From: Trueperella pyogenes
GTDB lineage: Bacteria > Actinomycetota > Actinomycetes > Actinomycetales > Actinomycetaceae
Direction: 5' to 3'
Assembly (NCBI RefSeq): GCF_900460345.1
Contig: NZ_UHHW01000002.1
Span: 1,178,001-1,242,000 of the forward strand
DNA length: 64,000 bases
In this document: positions 9,350 through 18,213 of the stretch, one piece after another
Layout: each line of letters starts with the position of its first letter
Position numbering within the stretch: the stretch's first letter is position 1
Notes under the pieces: model-generated
Database searches by the model: none
Told to the model about the DNA's origin: nothing
What the model saw: only the letters and a program-made list of their open reading frames with translations
Translations under genes and position numbers: made by a program

Positions 9350-9958
9350 TTAAGGCTTCAGGTGCATCCAAGCCTTGAGGTCGTAGCCCGCATCGAGGCT
9401 GCCCTCAAGGCGGACGATGCCGGTGTTGGCCAGCGGGACGAAGCTTTCTGGCGATATCTGCGCGTTGCGCGCGCGGGCTGCCACCCAGTAGGCGATCATG
9501 CCCCCATGTGAGAAGACGACGCTCGTCTCGTGGCCAGCGGTTTCGGCTGCGCGCACGGCGTCGTCAAATCGCTGGAGGATTGTGAGCCCGGTGACGGCGC
9601 TGTCTCCGCCCATGGGCACGCTGAGGTCTCCCCCGAGCCAGGTGAAGATCGTGCCGGTGTAGCCGCGGTAGTCATCTTCGGTGTTGCCGCCTTCGAAGCG
9701 TCCGGCGCCGATTTCGCGGAAGCCATCGTGGATCTGTATGTCTAGACCGAGGTGCGTGGCGAGCGGCGTGGCCGTTTGTTGCGTCCGAGTGAGGTTCGAG
9801 GCCCAGATAGCGCCCGGTTTCAGGGCGGCAAGTGTAGCGACGACGTCGTTGGCTTGCGTCCAGCCCTCTTCGGTCAATACAGCGCCCGGCGCCACCGTGT
9901 CGATGGTATGCGTGGCGTTCATGTAGGTTTGGCCGTGGCGGACCAAAATCAGTTGCAC
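9350..9958 (-). CDS. Histidine phosphatase family protein (phosphoglycerate mutase-like)
   Basis: 202 residues starting MQLILVRHGQTYMN. RHG is the phosphohistidine motif; the second conserved histidine is in VVFSHGGMIAY near residue 150. This identifies the superfamily, not the substrate, which could be a phosphosugar, phosphoglycerate or a nucleotide. The GTG start uses a GAGGAG site lying in the last codons of glnE, two bases after its stop, so the two are co-transcribed. The gene abuts glnA at its 3' end. Confidence 0.88.
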   Translation of the reverse strand: MQLILVRHGQTYMNATHTIDTVAPGAVLTEEGWTQANDVVATLAALKPGAIWASNLTRTQQTATPLATHLGLDIQIHDGFREIGAGRFEGGNTEDDYRGYTGTIFTWLGGDLSVPMGGDSAVTGLTILQRFDDAVRAAETAGHETSVVFSHGGMIAYWVAARARNAQISPESFVPLANTGIVRLEGSLDAGYDLKAWMHLKP

Positions 9959-9960
9959 AG

Positions 9961-12900
9961 TTACTCCTCGTAAATTATGTGTTCGACTACTTTGCGCGCC
10001 CGACGCGCGGCACGCAGGTAATCTTCCTCGATTAGGTGTCGTTCGCTCGCGTCGCGTCCGAGGACCGCTGCGATGAGTCCCAGGTCGCGCGCGCTATGTG
10101 GTAGGACGTCGAGCCTGGCACCGCGGGTCCGCCCGGTTGCGAGTACGTTCGCGTCGCGTAGGGCTGATGCGAACGACCATGCTTCCTTCAGCTTATCAGT
10201 GTCATCGACGCCGATTAGGCCTGCTTCGCTGGCAGCGTCGAGGGCGCCAAGCGTGCTGGTTGTACGCAGGGCGGGCAGTCGACCCGCATGGCTTAGTTGG
10301 AGGATTTGGGCGGCCCATTCCACGTCGGACAGGCCGCCGGGACCAAGTTTGAGGTGGCGATTCTTGTCGACGCCACGCGGGATCCGTTCCGCCTCGATCC
10401 GGGCTTTAATCCGGCGAATGTCTCGTAGGTCTTGAAGGCTCAGGCCCGCCGAGGGGTAACGCAATGGGTCAATAAGATTGATGAAGCGCGTCCCGACGCC
10501 CGTGTCACCGGTGAGGAAACGCGCGCGCAGGAGGGCTTGGCGCTCCCAGGTTTGGACCCATTGATCGTAGTAGGCCTGGTACGAGGCGAGACTGCGCGCG
10601 AGCGGACCGTTTTTCCCTTCTGGTCGCAGGTCGGCGTCTGCGGGAAATGCCGGTTCTGGGGCCGAGGCCGACAGCAGGGCGATGACGTTCTTTGCGATGT
10701 CGTTGGCGTACCTGCTCGCTTCTTGCTCAGGCAGGTCGCCGTGGTCGTAGACGAAAAGCAGATCCGCGTCGGAGATATAGGCCAGTTCTGCGCCGCCGAA
10801 CCTGCCCATGGCGATGATGGCAAAGCGCAGCTCCCGTGGCGCCTGGGCTTTGATTCGTGCGCCGCGCAGCGCCGCCTCCACCGCAATTTGCCCCGCATTC
10901 GAAATTGCCCGCTGGTGGTTTTTGCCCATGAGCAGGGTATCTGCCATCGACGTGCGCAACAGTTCCCGGCGCCGCAGGGCACGCCCGGCGATGGCGATGT
11001 CGGTAGGGTCGGTGCGGCGCGCCAGTAGCGCGTCGAGTTCGGCTGTGAGGTCGGCCGGATCGATCGGTTCCAGGAGTTCATCCGAATCGAGCCAGGCGAT
11101 TGCTTCGGCCAGCGAAGGCAACTCCTGAGCCACATACCGCGAGGTGGATACCAGCTTGGCAAGCCGTTCGGCAACCACGCGCGAGTCGCGAAGCAGCCTC
11201 ATGTACCACGACGTCGTCCCCAGCGCCTCAGAGATGTCCCGAAAGGAGGCCAATCCGCGGTCCGGCTCTGGACCTTGCGCGATCCATTCGAGCATCACAG
11301 GCATGATGTGGCGCGAAATTGCGGCCGTCCGGTTTAGCCCTGTCGTCAATGCGAGCGCGTTGGCGTATGCGGACGTGGGTTCGCCGTAGCCAATGGCCGC
11401 CAGGCGGGCTTTAGCCGCCTCCGGTTCGAGAGCGACGTTGTCTGTGGAGAGCTTCGCGGTGGCTGGCAGCAACGGCCGGTAGTAAATGTCGAGATGTTGG
11501 GCGCGTACTTCCTTGCGCACGCGTGCCCAGGCCTTTTCGAGTTCGTCGGCGGTATCTAGACCCTCGATCGCGCAGGATCGGGCGATGCGGCGCAAATCGG
11601 AATCGGCGCTCGGAAGTACGTGACTGCGGCGCACCCGATGGAGCTGGACGCGGTGTTCGAGTGTGCGCAGAAACCGGTAATTGGCGTCCATAGCTGCCGC
11701 ACAATGGCGTCCGATATAGCCGGCGTCGCGCAGTGCGGCGAGCGCTTCCAAGGTAGAGCGCTGGCGGACGCTCGGGTCGGTGCGGCCGTGAACGAGCTGA
11801 AGGAGCTGGACGGTGAATTCGATATCGCGCAGTCCCCCGCGTCCGAGCTTGAGCTGCCTGTCGGCCTCTCGCGTGGGAACGAGACTTTCGACTCTCCGAC
11901 GCATCGCGCGGGTCTCTTCCACGAATCCCTCTCGCCCTGCAGCGCTCCACACGAACGGAGCCACCGCGTGGACATACGCATCCGCCAATGCCCGATCCCC
12001 CGCGATCGGGCGCGCCTTGAGGAGCGCCTGAAATTCCCAGTTTTCCGCCCACCGCTCGTAGTAGGCCAGGTGGGAATCGAGTGTGCGCACGAGCGGGCCA
12101 TGTTTGCCCTCCGGGCGCAGCGCGGTATCGATGTTGAGAATCGCTGGTGTGTGGCCGGGCGCGCTCACGGCGTGCGAGATGAACTCGGCGAGTTTCGTGG
12201 CCGCAGGTAGGATGGCCTCGTCGTCGCCCGTGCGTGCGCCGGCGACATAGATGACGTCGACGTCCGAGATGTAGTTGACCTCCCGCGCGCCGGTTTTTCC
12301 CATCGCGATGACCGCAAGGGCCACGTTTTCGGCGTCGTACAGGGAGCGCCCGATAGCGAGTGCGGCCTCGAGCGCGCCACCGACGACGTCGGAGAGCGCC
12401 TGGACGACCTCGACCAGATGCTCTGGTCCAGGTCCGGCCGTCAGGTCGATGGACGCGATCTGGATCAGGCGATGCCAGTAATGTTGGCGCAGCGCCTCTA
12501 TCGCGCCGGTTTCGCCACCGAAAGACAGGTCAGCGTGTGGGCAGCGTCCGTCCGTTACGGCATGTACCGCGGCGAGCGCCGCACGTTGCTCAGACTCGAG
12601 CGTCGTGTCCAACCCGGCCCTGGCGATTCGCGCATCAGCGAGAATGTGGATCCGATCCGGGTGGGTAATGAGGTATTCAGAAAGGGTAACCGACATTCCG
12701 AGAATGGCGAAGAGCCGTGCGGCCGCCGTCGGCGTCGAGCAGATACTCGACAGTGCGCGCCGGGCTTGCTCGCCTGCCTGGATGGCCGCCTCCGCGAGGC
12801 GCACATACCCGAGCAGTGCCTGATCTGGATCGGCACTGACGCCAGCCTGGTCAATCAACCACTCGGCGTCGGTGTGGGCAAGCACGTCGCTGTTCAGCAA

Positions 12901-12963
12901 GCGCTGGGCGCGATCCACGCCCAAAAACCCTGCCCGCCGCAGCCGTGTCTTGTCCACAACCAT
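9961..12963 (-). CDS. glnE: Bifunctional glutamine synthetase adenylyltransferase/deadenylylase
   Basis: Regulator that adds AMP to, or removes it from, the adenylylation tyrosine of GSI. 1000 residues with the expected duplicated architecture. An N-terminal nucleotidyltransferase half contains GAREVNYISDVDVIYVA near residue 228; a central all-helical region follows; a second nucleotidyltransferase half contains GGAELAYISDADLLFVYD near residue 725. Each has the paired aspartates of the catalytic SDxD motif. Its stop overlaps nothing downstream, and its start overlaps the glnA2 stop by one base. The conserved glnA-glnE-glnA2 neighbourhood supports the assignment. ATG 12963 is used; no better alternative is evident. 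Confidence 0.95.
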   Translation of the reverse strand: MVVDKTRLRRAGFLGVDRAQRLLNSDVLAHTDAEWLIDQAGVSADPDQALLGYVRLAEAAIQAGEQARRALSSICSTPTAAARLFAILGMSVTLSEYLITHPDRIHILADARIARAGLDTTLESEQRAALAAVHAVTDGRCPHADLSFGGETGAIEALRQHYWHRLIQIASIDLTAGPGPEHLVEVVQALSDVVGGALEAALAIGRSLYDAENVALAVIAMGKTGAREVNYISDVDVIYVAGARTGDDEAILPAATKLAEFISHAVSAPGHTPAILNIDTALRPEGKHGPLVRTLDSHLAYYERWAENWEFQALLKARPIAGDRALADAYVHAVAPFVWSAAGREGFVEETRAMRRRVESLVPTREADRQLKLGRGGLRDIEFTVQLLQLVHGRTDPSVRQRSTLEALAALRDAGYIGRHCAAAMDANYRFLRTLEHRVQLHRVRRSHVLPSADSDLRRIARSCAIEGLDTADELEKAWARVRKEVRAQHLDIYYRPLLPATAKLSTDNVALEPEAAKARLAAIGYGEPTSAYANALALTTGLNRTAAISRHIMPVMLEWIAQGPEPDRGLASFRDISEALGTTSWYMRLLRDSRVVAERLAKLVSTSRYVAQELPSLAEAIAWLDSDELLEPIDPADLTAELDALLARRTDPTDIAIAGRALRRRELLRTSMADTLLMGKNHQRAISNAGQIAVEAALRGARIKAQAPRELRFAIIAMGRFGGAELAYISDADLLFVYDHGDLPEQEASRYANDIAKNVIALLSASAPEPAFPADADLRPEGKNGPLARSLASYQAYYDQWVQTWERQALLRARFLTGDTGVGTRFINLIDPLRYPSAGLSLQDLRDIRRIKARIEAERIPRGVDKNRHLKLGPGGLSDVEWAAQILQLSHAGRLPALRTTSTLGALDAASEAGLIGVDDTDKLKEAWSFASALRDANVLATGRTRGARLDVLPHSARDLGLIAAVLGRDASERHLIEEDYLRAARRARKVVEHIIYEE

Positions 12964-14297
12964 CAGTTCGATGCCATGAAAGCGCGCCGCTCAAATGGGG
13001 TCACCTGGTGACGATAGGCCTCCCACTCGTGACGCTTGTTGCGCAGGAAATAATCGAATGCGTCTTCGCCGAGCGTCTCCGCGACGAGTTCGGACTGGCG
13101 CATCTCCTTCAGCGCGTCAGATAACGAAGCCGGCAGTGGCTTGAGCCCCATGGCACGCCGTTCAAGCTCAGTGAGCTCCGCGACGTCGACGTCAAGATCC
13201 TCTGGCAATTCGTAGTCGCCTTCAATGCCTGCCAACCCGGCGTTTAAAATGACCGCGAAGGCGAGATAGGGGTTGGCCGCGGAATCGATGGCCCGGTATT
13301 CCACGCGCGCAGACTCCGGGTCATCCTGGATAAGCGCCGGGATACGCACAAGCGAGGTATGCGAGTTGCCCCACGAGATGTAGTTCGGCGCCTCGTAACC
13401 ATCCCACAATCGCTTGTAGGAGTTGACGTGCTGATTGGTGATTGCCGTGATCTCGGGGGCGTGGCGTAGCAGACCCGCGACGAATTTACGGCCGGTCTTC
13501 GATAGGTGGAAAGGGTCTAGCGGGTCGTAGAAAGCGTTCTTATTGCCTTCGAACAAGGAAAAATGGGTGTGCATGCCCGAGCCGGCAGAATCGATGAGCG
13601 GCTTGGGCATGAACGAGGCCATGACCCCTTGTGAGATCGCAACTTGTTCGACGATCACGCGCAGGGTCATGATTTGATCCGCCATCGTCAGCGCATCGGT
13701 GCGCCGCAAGTCGATCTCGTTCTGCCCTGGCCCGATCTCATGGTGCGAGAACTCCACCGAGATCCCCATATCCTCCAACGTCTTGACCGCCCGCGAACGG
13801 AACCCCTGCGCGATCGAGCGCGTCACATGGTCAAAGTAGGAGCCGTTGTCGATCGGTACTGGCACCTCGGTATCGTCCGTGGTCGGGTGGAAGAGATAGA
13901 ACTCGCACTCGGGTTGAGCGTAGAACGTAAAACCTAGTTTCGCAGCGCGCGCCTGAACCCGCTCGAGAACGGACCGCGGGTCGGATCTAGCGAGGTCGCC
14001 GTCGGGGGTATAGATCGAGCAGAACATGCGTGCAGAGAGCGTGTCCTCCTCGTCCCAGGACAGGAGCTGGAAGGTAGACGGATCCGGGCGCATGACCATG
14101 TCTGACTCGTGTCCGCGCGTCAGACCCTGGACAGCGGAGCCGTCAAAGGAGATGCCGCCCTCGAAGGCAGCTTCCAGCTCTGTGGGTGCAATAGCTACGG
14201 ACTTGAGGGTGCCCGTGATATCTGTAAACCACAAGCGAATGAAGCGCACATCGTGGTCGTCTACTTCCCGCAACACGTACTCCGACTGGGTATCCAT
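12963..14297 (-). CDS. glnA2: Second glutamine synthetase (GlnA2-like)
   Basis: 444-residue glutamine synthetase family enzyme. It has the VQGLTRGHESDM N-terminal segment, EFYLFHPTTDD, the HHEIGPGQNEIDLR catalytic motif and the MPKPLIDSAGSGMH ATP-binding region. At the adenylylation loop it reads DVDVAELTELERR, with no tyrosine in the expected place, so it is probably not controlled by GlnE, as known for actinobacterial GlnA2. ATG 14297 is preferred over the GTG at 14315 because AAGGAG lies eight bases upstream and TGATG couples it to the preceding small gene. It may make glutamine or ligate a related amine; the sequence does not decide. Confidence 0.9.
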   Translation of the reverse strand: MDTQSEYVLREVDDHDVRFIRLWFTDITGTLKSVAIAPTELEAAFEGGISFDGSAVQGLTRGHESDMVMRPDPSTFQLLSWDEEDTLSARMFCSIYTPDGDLARSDPRSVLERVQARAAKLGFTFYAQPECEFYLFHPTTDDTEVPVPIDNGSYFDHVTRSIAQGFRSRAVKTLEDMGISVEFSHHEIGPGQNEIDLRRTDALTMADQIMTLRVIVEQVAISQGVMASFMPKPLIDSAGSGMHTHFSLFEGNKNAFYDPLDPFHLSKTGRKFVAGLLRHAPEITAITNQHVNSYKRLWDGYEAPNYISWGNSHTSLVRIPALIQDDPESARVEYRAIDSAANPYLAFAVILNAGLAGIEGDYELPEDLDVDVAELTELERRAMGLKPLPASLSDALKEMRQSELVAETLGEDAFDYFLRNKRHEWEAYRHQVTPFERRAFMASN

Positions 14298-14512
14298 CAC
14301 CAGTTCTCCTTCCACTCCCGCTCGGCGACGTCGTCGGCATCGTCTTGCGCACGCGCCGCGGCGTCGGCCAAGGCGTTTCGCGCATCGGCGATGCGGAACG
14401 CGTTCAGCGCCGCAAACCTCGTCTCATAGGGCCCCATACGCACCGCTGCAGGAAAACATGGCGTGGTGGATTCGGCCACCTCGCCCGTCACGGCGTTGAA
14501 CCAAAATGCCAT
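14297..14512 (-). CDS. Small conserved protein coupled to glnA2
   Basis: 71 residues starting MAFWFNAVTGEVAES, then a GPYETRFAALNAF segment, then an acidic/alanine-rich helix ending EREWKENW. The MGPYxTxxxAxxAL-like core is shared by short actinobacterial proteins of unknown function. The last A of its TGA stop is the first A of the glnA2 start, so translation is probably coupled. The ribosome site CGGAG lies seven bases before ATG 14512. No cysteine cluster or membrane segment is visible. Confidence 0.7.
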   Translation of the reverse strand: MAFWFNAVTGEVAESTTPCFPAAVRMGPYETRFAALNAFRIADARNALADAAARAQDDADDVAEREWKENW

Positions 14513-14539
14513 GAATTCTCCGTCTCATGCCAGTGCGGT

Positions 14540-14572
14540 TTGAGCCCGCTTCACATAGGACTAAGCTTAGTC
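14540..14572 (+). promoter_or_regulatory. Promoter of map with a palindrome over the -10 box
   Basis: TTGAGC (14540-14545), 16 bases, TAAGCT (14562-14567), then seven bases to ATG 14575, so the mRNA is probably leaderless. The -10 lies inside the perfect 14-base palindrome GACTAAGCTTAGTC (14559-14572), which could bind a dimeric regulator or simply serve divergent -10 elements. Confidence 0.5.
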
Positions 14573-14574
14573 TC

Positions 14575-15483
14575 ATGCAAGCAAATCGCGCTCCCTTAGG
14601 TACACTTACGCCCGGAACAATTTCTCCTACCCGCCACGTGCCCGATTACATCGAGCGCCCGGAATACATGTTTCATGACGGACCCGAGGTGGTGACCGCG
14701 TCCGACGTCAAGTCCGCTGAGACGATCGAGAAGATCCGCGCAGCCGGCACCATCGCCGCGGATGCCCTCTACCTCGCCGGTGCCGCCATCAAGCCGGGGA
14801 TCACCACCGACGAGTTGGACGCTATCGCCCACGACTACATGATCTCCCAGGGCGCCTACCCCTCCTGCCTGGGCTACATGGGCTTCCCGAAGTCCATCTG
14901 CACCTCGATCAACGAGGTCATCTGCCACGGCATCCCCGACTCGCATCGTCTCGAGGAAGGCGACATCATCAACCTCGACGTCACCGCCTACAAAGACGGC
15001 GTTCACGGCGATACCAACGCCATGTTCTATGTCGGTGAGGTCGATGAGGAATCCCGCCTCCTGTGCGAGCGCACCTACACCGCGATGATGCGTGGCATCA
15101 AGGTGGCCAAGCCCGGCCGCGAGATTAACGTTATCGGACGCGTCATCGAATCCTATGCCAAGCGTTTCGACTACGGCGTGGTCGAGGACTTCACCGGGCA
15201 CGGAGTGGGTGAAGCGTTCCACTCCGGCCTCATTGTTCCGCATTACGACGCCGCCCCGCGCCATAACGAGATCATCGAACCCGGCATGGTCTTCACGATC
15301 GAGCCGATGCTCACGCTGGGCGAGATCGACTGGTTCCAGTGGGACGACGATTGGACGGTCTTGACCAAGGATCGCGGACGCAGTGCGCAGTTCGAGCACA
15401 CCATCGTCGTCACCGAAACCGGCGCCGAGATCCTCACGCTGCCCTCCATGGGGCAGACGACGCCGGCCATCCCCACTGCTTAG
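14575..15483 (+). CDS. map: Methionine aminopeptidase
   Basis: Removes the N-terminal methionine from nascent proteins after deformylation; cytosolic metalloenzyme. 302 residues from ATG 14575. The N-terminal extension [16 protein letters not shown] is typical of actinobacterial MetAP type Ic. The pita-bread fold residues include the substrate histidine in ICHGIPD, metal ligands in [17 protein letters not shown], the GHGVG motif and the final FTIEPM and QFEHTIVV segments. An upstream in-frame ATG at 14527 would add 16 poorly conserved residues and lies upstream of the predicted transcription start, so it is rejected. Confidence 0.95.
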   Translation: MQANRAPLGTLTPGTISPTRHVPDYIERPEYMFHDGPEVVTASDVKSAETIEKIRAAGTIAADALYLAGAAIKPGITTDELDAIAHDYMISQGAYPSCLGYMGFPKSICTSINEVICHGIPDSHRLEEGDIINLDVTAYKDGVHGDTNAMFYVGEVDEESRLLCERTYTAMMRGIKVAKPGREINVIGRVIESYAKRFDYGVVEDFTGHGVGEAFHSGLIVPHYDAAPRHNEIIEPGMVFTIEPMLTLGEIDWFQWDDDWTVLTKDRGRSAQFEHTIVVTETGAEILTLPSMGQTTPAIPTA

Positions 15484-15504
15484 ATTCTGCCGCCGGGACG
15501 TGTC

Positions 15505-16278
15505 ATGAAGAAAAAGTATCGCAAGGTGGCCATCGGCGTTGACGTCGGCGGTTCGGGGATTAAGGGCGCTCCGGTCGATCTTAAGACCGGGCAGTTCATC
15601 GATAAGCGCCTGCGTATCCCCACTCCTGGCGACGCCGCGCCCGCACAGATAGCCGAAATCATCGGGGAGATCGTCAATAGCTTTGGCCTGCCCGAAGAGA
15701 TTCCCGTGGGGGTGTCTTTCCCGGCGCCGATCGTGCGCGGGCAGATACCTTTCATCGCTAATCTCTCCCAGGAATGGGCTGGCATCTTCCCGGCTCGCTT
15801 CATTGCGGAAAACATCCAGCGCCCGGTCGCCGTCATGAACGATGCCGACGCGGCCGGATACGCCGAAGCGTATTACGGCGCCGCGCGCGGCCATCAGGGC
15901 ACAGTGCTGATGTTGACTCTCGGCACAGGCATCGGTTCGGCGCTCGTCTCGAAGGGCACGCTCGTACCGAATACGGAGTTCGGTCATCTCCTCCTGCCCA
16001 ACGGCATGGAGGCCGAGCGCTTCGCATCCTCGGCGGTATTCGAGCGTGAAGAGCTCAGCTATGAGGAGTGGGCTGCCCGGCTGCAGATGGTTTTTGGCCA
16101 CTACGAGATGCTCTTCTCCCCCGACCTCTTCATCGTTGGCGGCGGTATCTCCAAGAAGCACAAGAAGTTCGTGCCGTTGATCGACACGAACGCGCCGATC
16201 GTTCCCGCCGACCTGCTGAACACCGCAGGAATTGTGGGCTCGGCGCTATACGCCAAGCAGACCTTGCCCAAAGAATGA
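15505..16278 (+). CDS. ppgK: Polyphosphate glucokinase
   Basis: ROK-family kinase phosphorylating glucose with polyphosphate (and usually ATP), feeding glycolysis. 257 residues. The phosphate-1 motif is GVDVGGSGIKGAPVDL; the catalytic-base region reads VMNDADAAGYAE; LTLGTGIGSALV is the phosphate-2/glucose region. The absence of the ROK zinc-binding cysteine motif fits PpgK. Only a weak GGGA ribosome site precedes the ATG. It follows map by 21 bases and may be co-transcribed with it. A product of the amylopullulanase system (glucose from starch) could be its substrate, which is inference. Confidence 0.92.
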   Translation: MKKKYRKVAIGVDVGGSGIKGAPVDLKTGQFIDKRLRIPTPGDAAPAQIAEIIGEIVNSFGLPEEIPVGVSFPAPIVRGQIPFIANLSQEWAGIFPARFIAENIQRPVAVMNDADAAGYAEAYYGAARGHQGTVLMLTLGTGIGSALVSKGTLVPNTEFGHLLLPNGMEAERFASSAVFEREELSYEEWAARLQMVFGHYEMLFSPDLFIVGGGISKKHKKFVPLIDTNAPIVPADLLNTAGIVGSALYAKQTLPKE

Positions 16279-16281
16279 AGT

Positions 16282-16305
16282 AGTGGCCCGCTTTTGCGGG
16301 CCACT
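16282..16305. terminator. Bidirectional terminator between ppgK and rnpB
   Basis: AGTGGCCCGC (16282-16291), TTTT loop, GCGGGCCACT (16296-16305): a perfect 10-base-pair stem. It can close ppgK on the plus strand and rnpB on the minus strand. Confidence 0.75.
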
Positions 16306-16310
16306 GTGTG

Positions 16311-16658
<348 letters not shown>

Positions 16659-16660
16659 CT

Positions 16661-16693
16661 TTGGATTATACCGCCGGGGACGATATACATGAA
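16661..16693. promoter_or_regulatory. Overlapping divergent promoters of rnpB and yaaA
   Basis: Minus strand: TATAAT (complement of 16665-16670) for rnpB with a weak -35 near 16688-16693. Plus strand: TTGGAT (16661-16666), 17 bases, TATACA (16684-16689), then six bases to the yaaA ATG, so yaaA is probably leaderless. The yaaA -35 overlaps the rnpB -10 by two bases, so simultaneous polymerase binding seems impossible. Confidence 0.55.
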
Positions 16694-16695
16694 AC

Positions 16696-17472
16696 ATGCT
16701 CATTCTTCTTCCTCCTTCAGCCGGGAAAACGACGCCGCCCGCCGGGCCTGCTCTTGACCTGGACTCGCTGATCGCCCCGGAGCTTAACCCTGTGCGAGAA
16801 CGCGTCATCGCGCAGCTTCAGGAGGTATCGGCCTCCCCTGACGCCCTCAAGACGCTGAAAGTCGGCTCCTCGTTAGAGCCTGAGGTTCGCGCACAGATCG
16901 ATTTTTACGATCAGCCGTGTGCCCCTGCATGGCAGGTGTATACGGGTGTTCTGTATTCGGCAGCAGATTTTGCCGGGATGGATGCTCAACAGCTGCGGCG
17001 AGCCGACGGCGTCGTACGCATATTCTCCGGTGTTTTCGGCGTGACAGGGCCAACCGATCTCATCCCAAGTTACCGGCTGGCGATGAACACGAAACTGCCC
17101 GATTTCGGGGTTCAGCGGCTGTGGAAGATGGCTCTGTGGGAGGAGATTGCGGCGCTGAACCCGGACGGCCTGGTCGTCGACGCGCGGTCGAGTGAATACC
17201 GCGTGTGGGATCCGCCGTCCAGCGAACACGTGATGATCGGTGCCGCGCGAATCAAAGGCGGCAGACGCAGCGTCGTCTCCCATGCGGCAAAGTACTACCG
17301 CGGGCTGCTCATCGGAGCGCTCCTGCGCGCCACTAATCCGCCGCGCGACGTTATGGAGTTAGCGGAATTCGCCCACACCTTGGTAGACCGAGGTCACGTC
17401 ACCGGTGTTGAGATCGATCCGGCACACGGGCGCACGCCAGCTAAGCTCACACTTGTTGAGGATCTCGGCTAG
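16696..17472 (+). CDS. yaaA: YaaA-family peroxide stress protein
   Basis: 258 residues beginning MLILLPPSAGKTTP, the typical YaaA/DUF328 N-terminus. Other family features are YTGVLYSAADF near residue 75, RIFSGVFGVTGPTDLIPSYRL near 110, and a basic C-terminal part with SHAAKYYRGLL near 194. In E. coli YaaA lowers intracellular iron during peroxide stress and binds DNA. The role here is transferred by homology. No Shine-Dalgarno sequence precedes the ATG. It is divergent from rnpB. Confidence 0.88.
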   Translation: MLILLPPSAGKTTPPAGPALDLDSLIAPELNPVRERVIAQLQEVSASPDALKTLKVGSSLEPEVRAQIDFYDQPCAPAWQVYTGVLYSAADFAGMDAQQLRRADGVVRIFSGVFGVTGPTDLIPSYRLAMNTKLPDFGVQRLWKMALWEEIAALNPDGLVVDARSSEYRVWDPPSSEHVMIGAARIKGGRRSVVSHAAKYYRGLLIGALLRATNPPRDVMELAEFAHTLVDRGHVTGVEIDPAHGRTPAKLTLVEDLG

Positions 17473-17478
17473 TCCCAG

Positions 17479-18213
17479 CTAAGCGTCCAAGAGGACGACG
17501 ATGCATTGATAGTCCTCGGAAATGTGGATGTTTGCCGGATCGCCGTTCTTGATCTGGTTGACCTCGATAGGCGAAATCTGCACCCCTGCCGAAGTCTGAC
17601 CGTTGTGATGCAGCGCTATGACCGTCAAGCCGCCGGAGTGTTGCGCTCGCTCGTAGGCATTCTTCAGGTCGGCAGCGAGCGGATCGTAAAGGGCGTCGCG
17701 TTCCCGTCGAACGTCTTCCGACTCCCGTTTAATCTCCTCGATTGCTTCCTCTAGCTCCGCGCGGCCAGATACGATTCGCTCATTGAGGAGCGCCTGCTCG
17801 GCCTCGACGTCTAAGATCGCTTGTTCGGCAGCTTCGAGCGCTTCAAGAGCCGAAAACTCGGCATCGCTCGCATCGTCTAAGAGGGCCTGGTTGGTGTCGA
17901 TCTCACTTTGCAACGTGAGTAACTCACGCGAATCCATCCCAATTCCGGCGTTGAGCCGCTCGCGCTTGCCCTTCACTACGCTCGCCAGCTCGGCCGTGCG
18001 TCGTTCGGCGTCGTTGAGCACTTGCTGGGCAGACTCGAGTGCGGTCTTGGCTTCGATCAGCTCCCTGGCCTTGGCTGCCACAAGGTTCATCAGCTGGCCG
18101 ACCTCGGCACGAAGCGGATGGCGTTCATCCGCCGCCCGGAGCCGGGCAAGATGGGAGTCGAGCTCGGCGACCTGCAGGAGCTGGAGCTGGTCTTCGCGAG
18201 GTGCGCGCGCCAT
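17479..18213 (-). CDS. Coiled-coil protein of the C4-zinc-ribbon family, ribbon degenerate
   Basis: 244 residues, almost entirely a long coiled coil (about residues 10-180; many EALEAAEQ-type heptads), followed by a small C-terminal domain. Actinobacterial homologues beside Nif3 usually end in a C4 zinc ribbon with two CxxC knuckles. Here the equivalent region (ALHHNGQTSAGVQISPIEV to HISEDYQCIVVLLDA) has only one cysteine, so zinc cannot be bound in the usual way. Its ATG overlaps the nif3 stop (TAATG), so translation is coupled. The function of the family is unclear. Confidence 0.75.
   Translation of the reverse strand: MARAPREDQLQLLQVAELDSHLARLRAADERHPLRAEVGQLMNLVAAKARELIEAKTALESAQQVLNDAERRTAELASVVKGKRERLNAGIGMDSRELLTLQSEIDTNQALLDDASDAEFSALEALEAAEQAILDVEAEQALLNERIVSGRAELEEAIEEIKRESEDVRRERDALYDPLAADLKNAYERAQHSGGLTVIALHHNGQTSAGVQISPIEVNQIKNGDPANIHISEDYQCIVVLLDA

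Noticed and set aside
14596..16161. 521-codon minus-strand frame opposite map and ppgK
   Set aside because: Spans two well-supported genes in antisense and has no recognisable domain or start signal.
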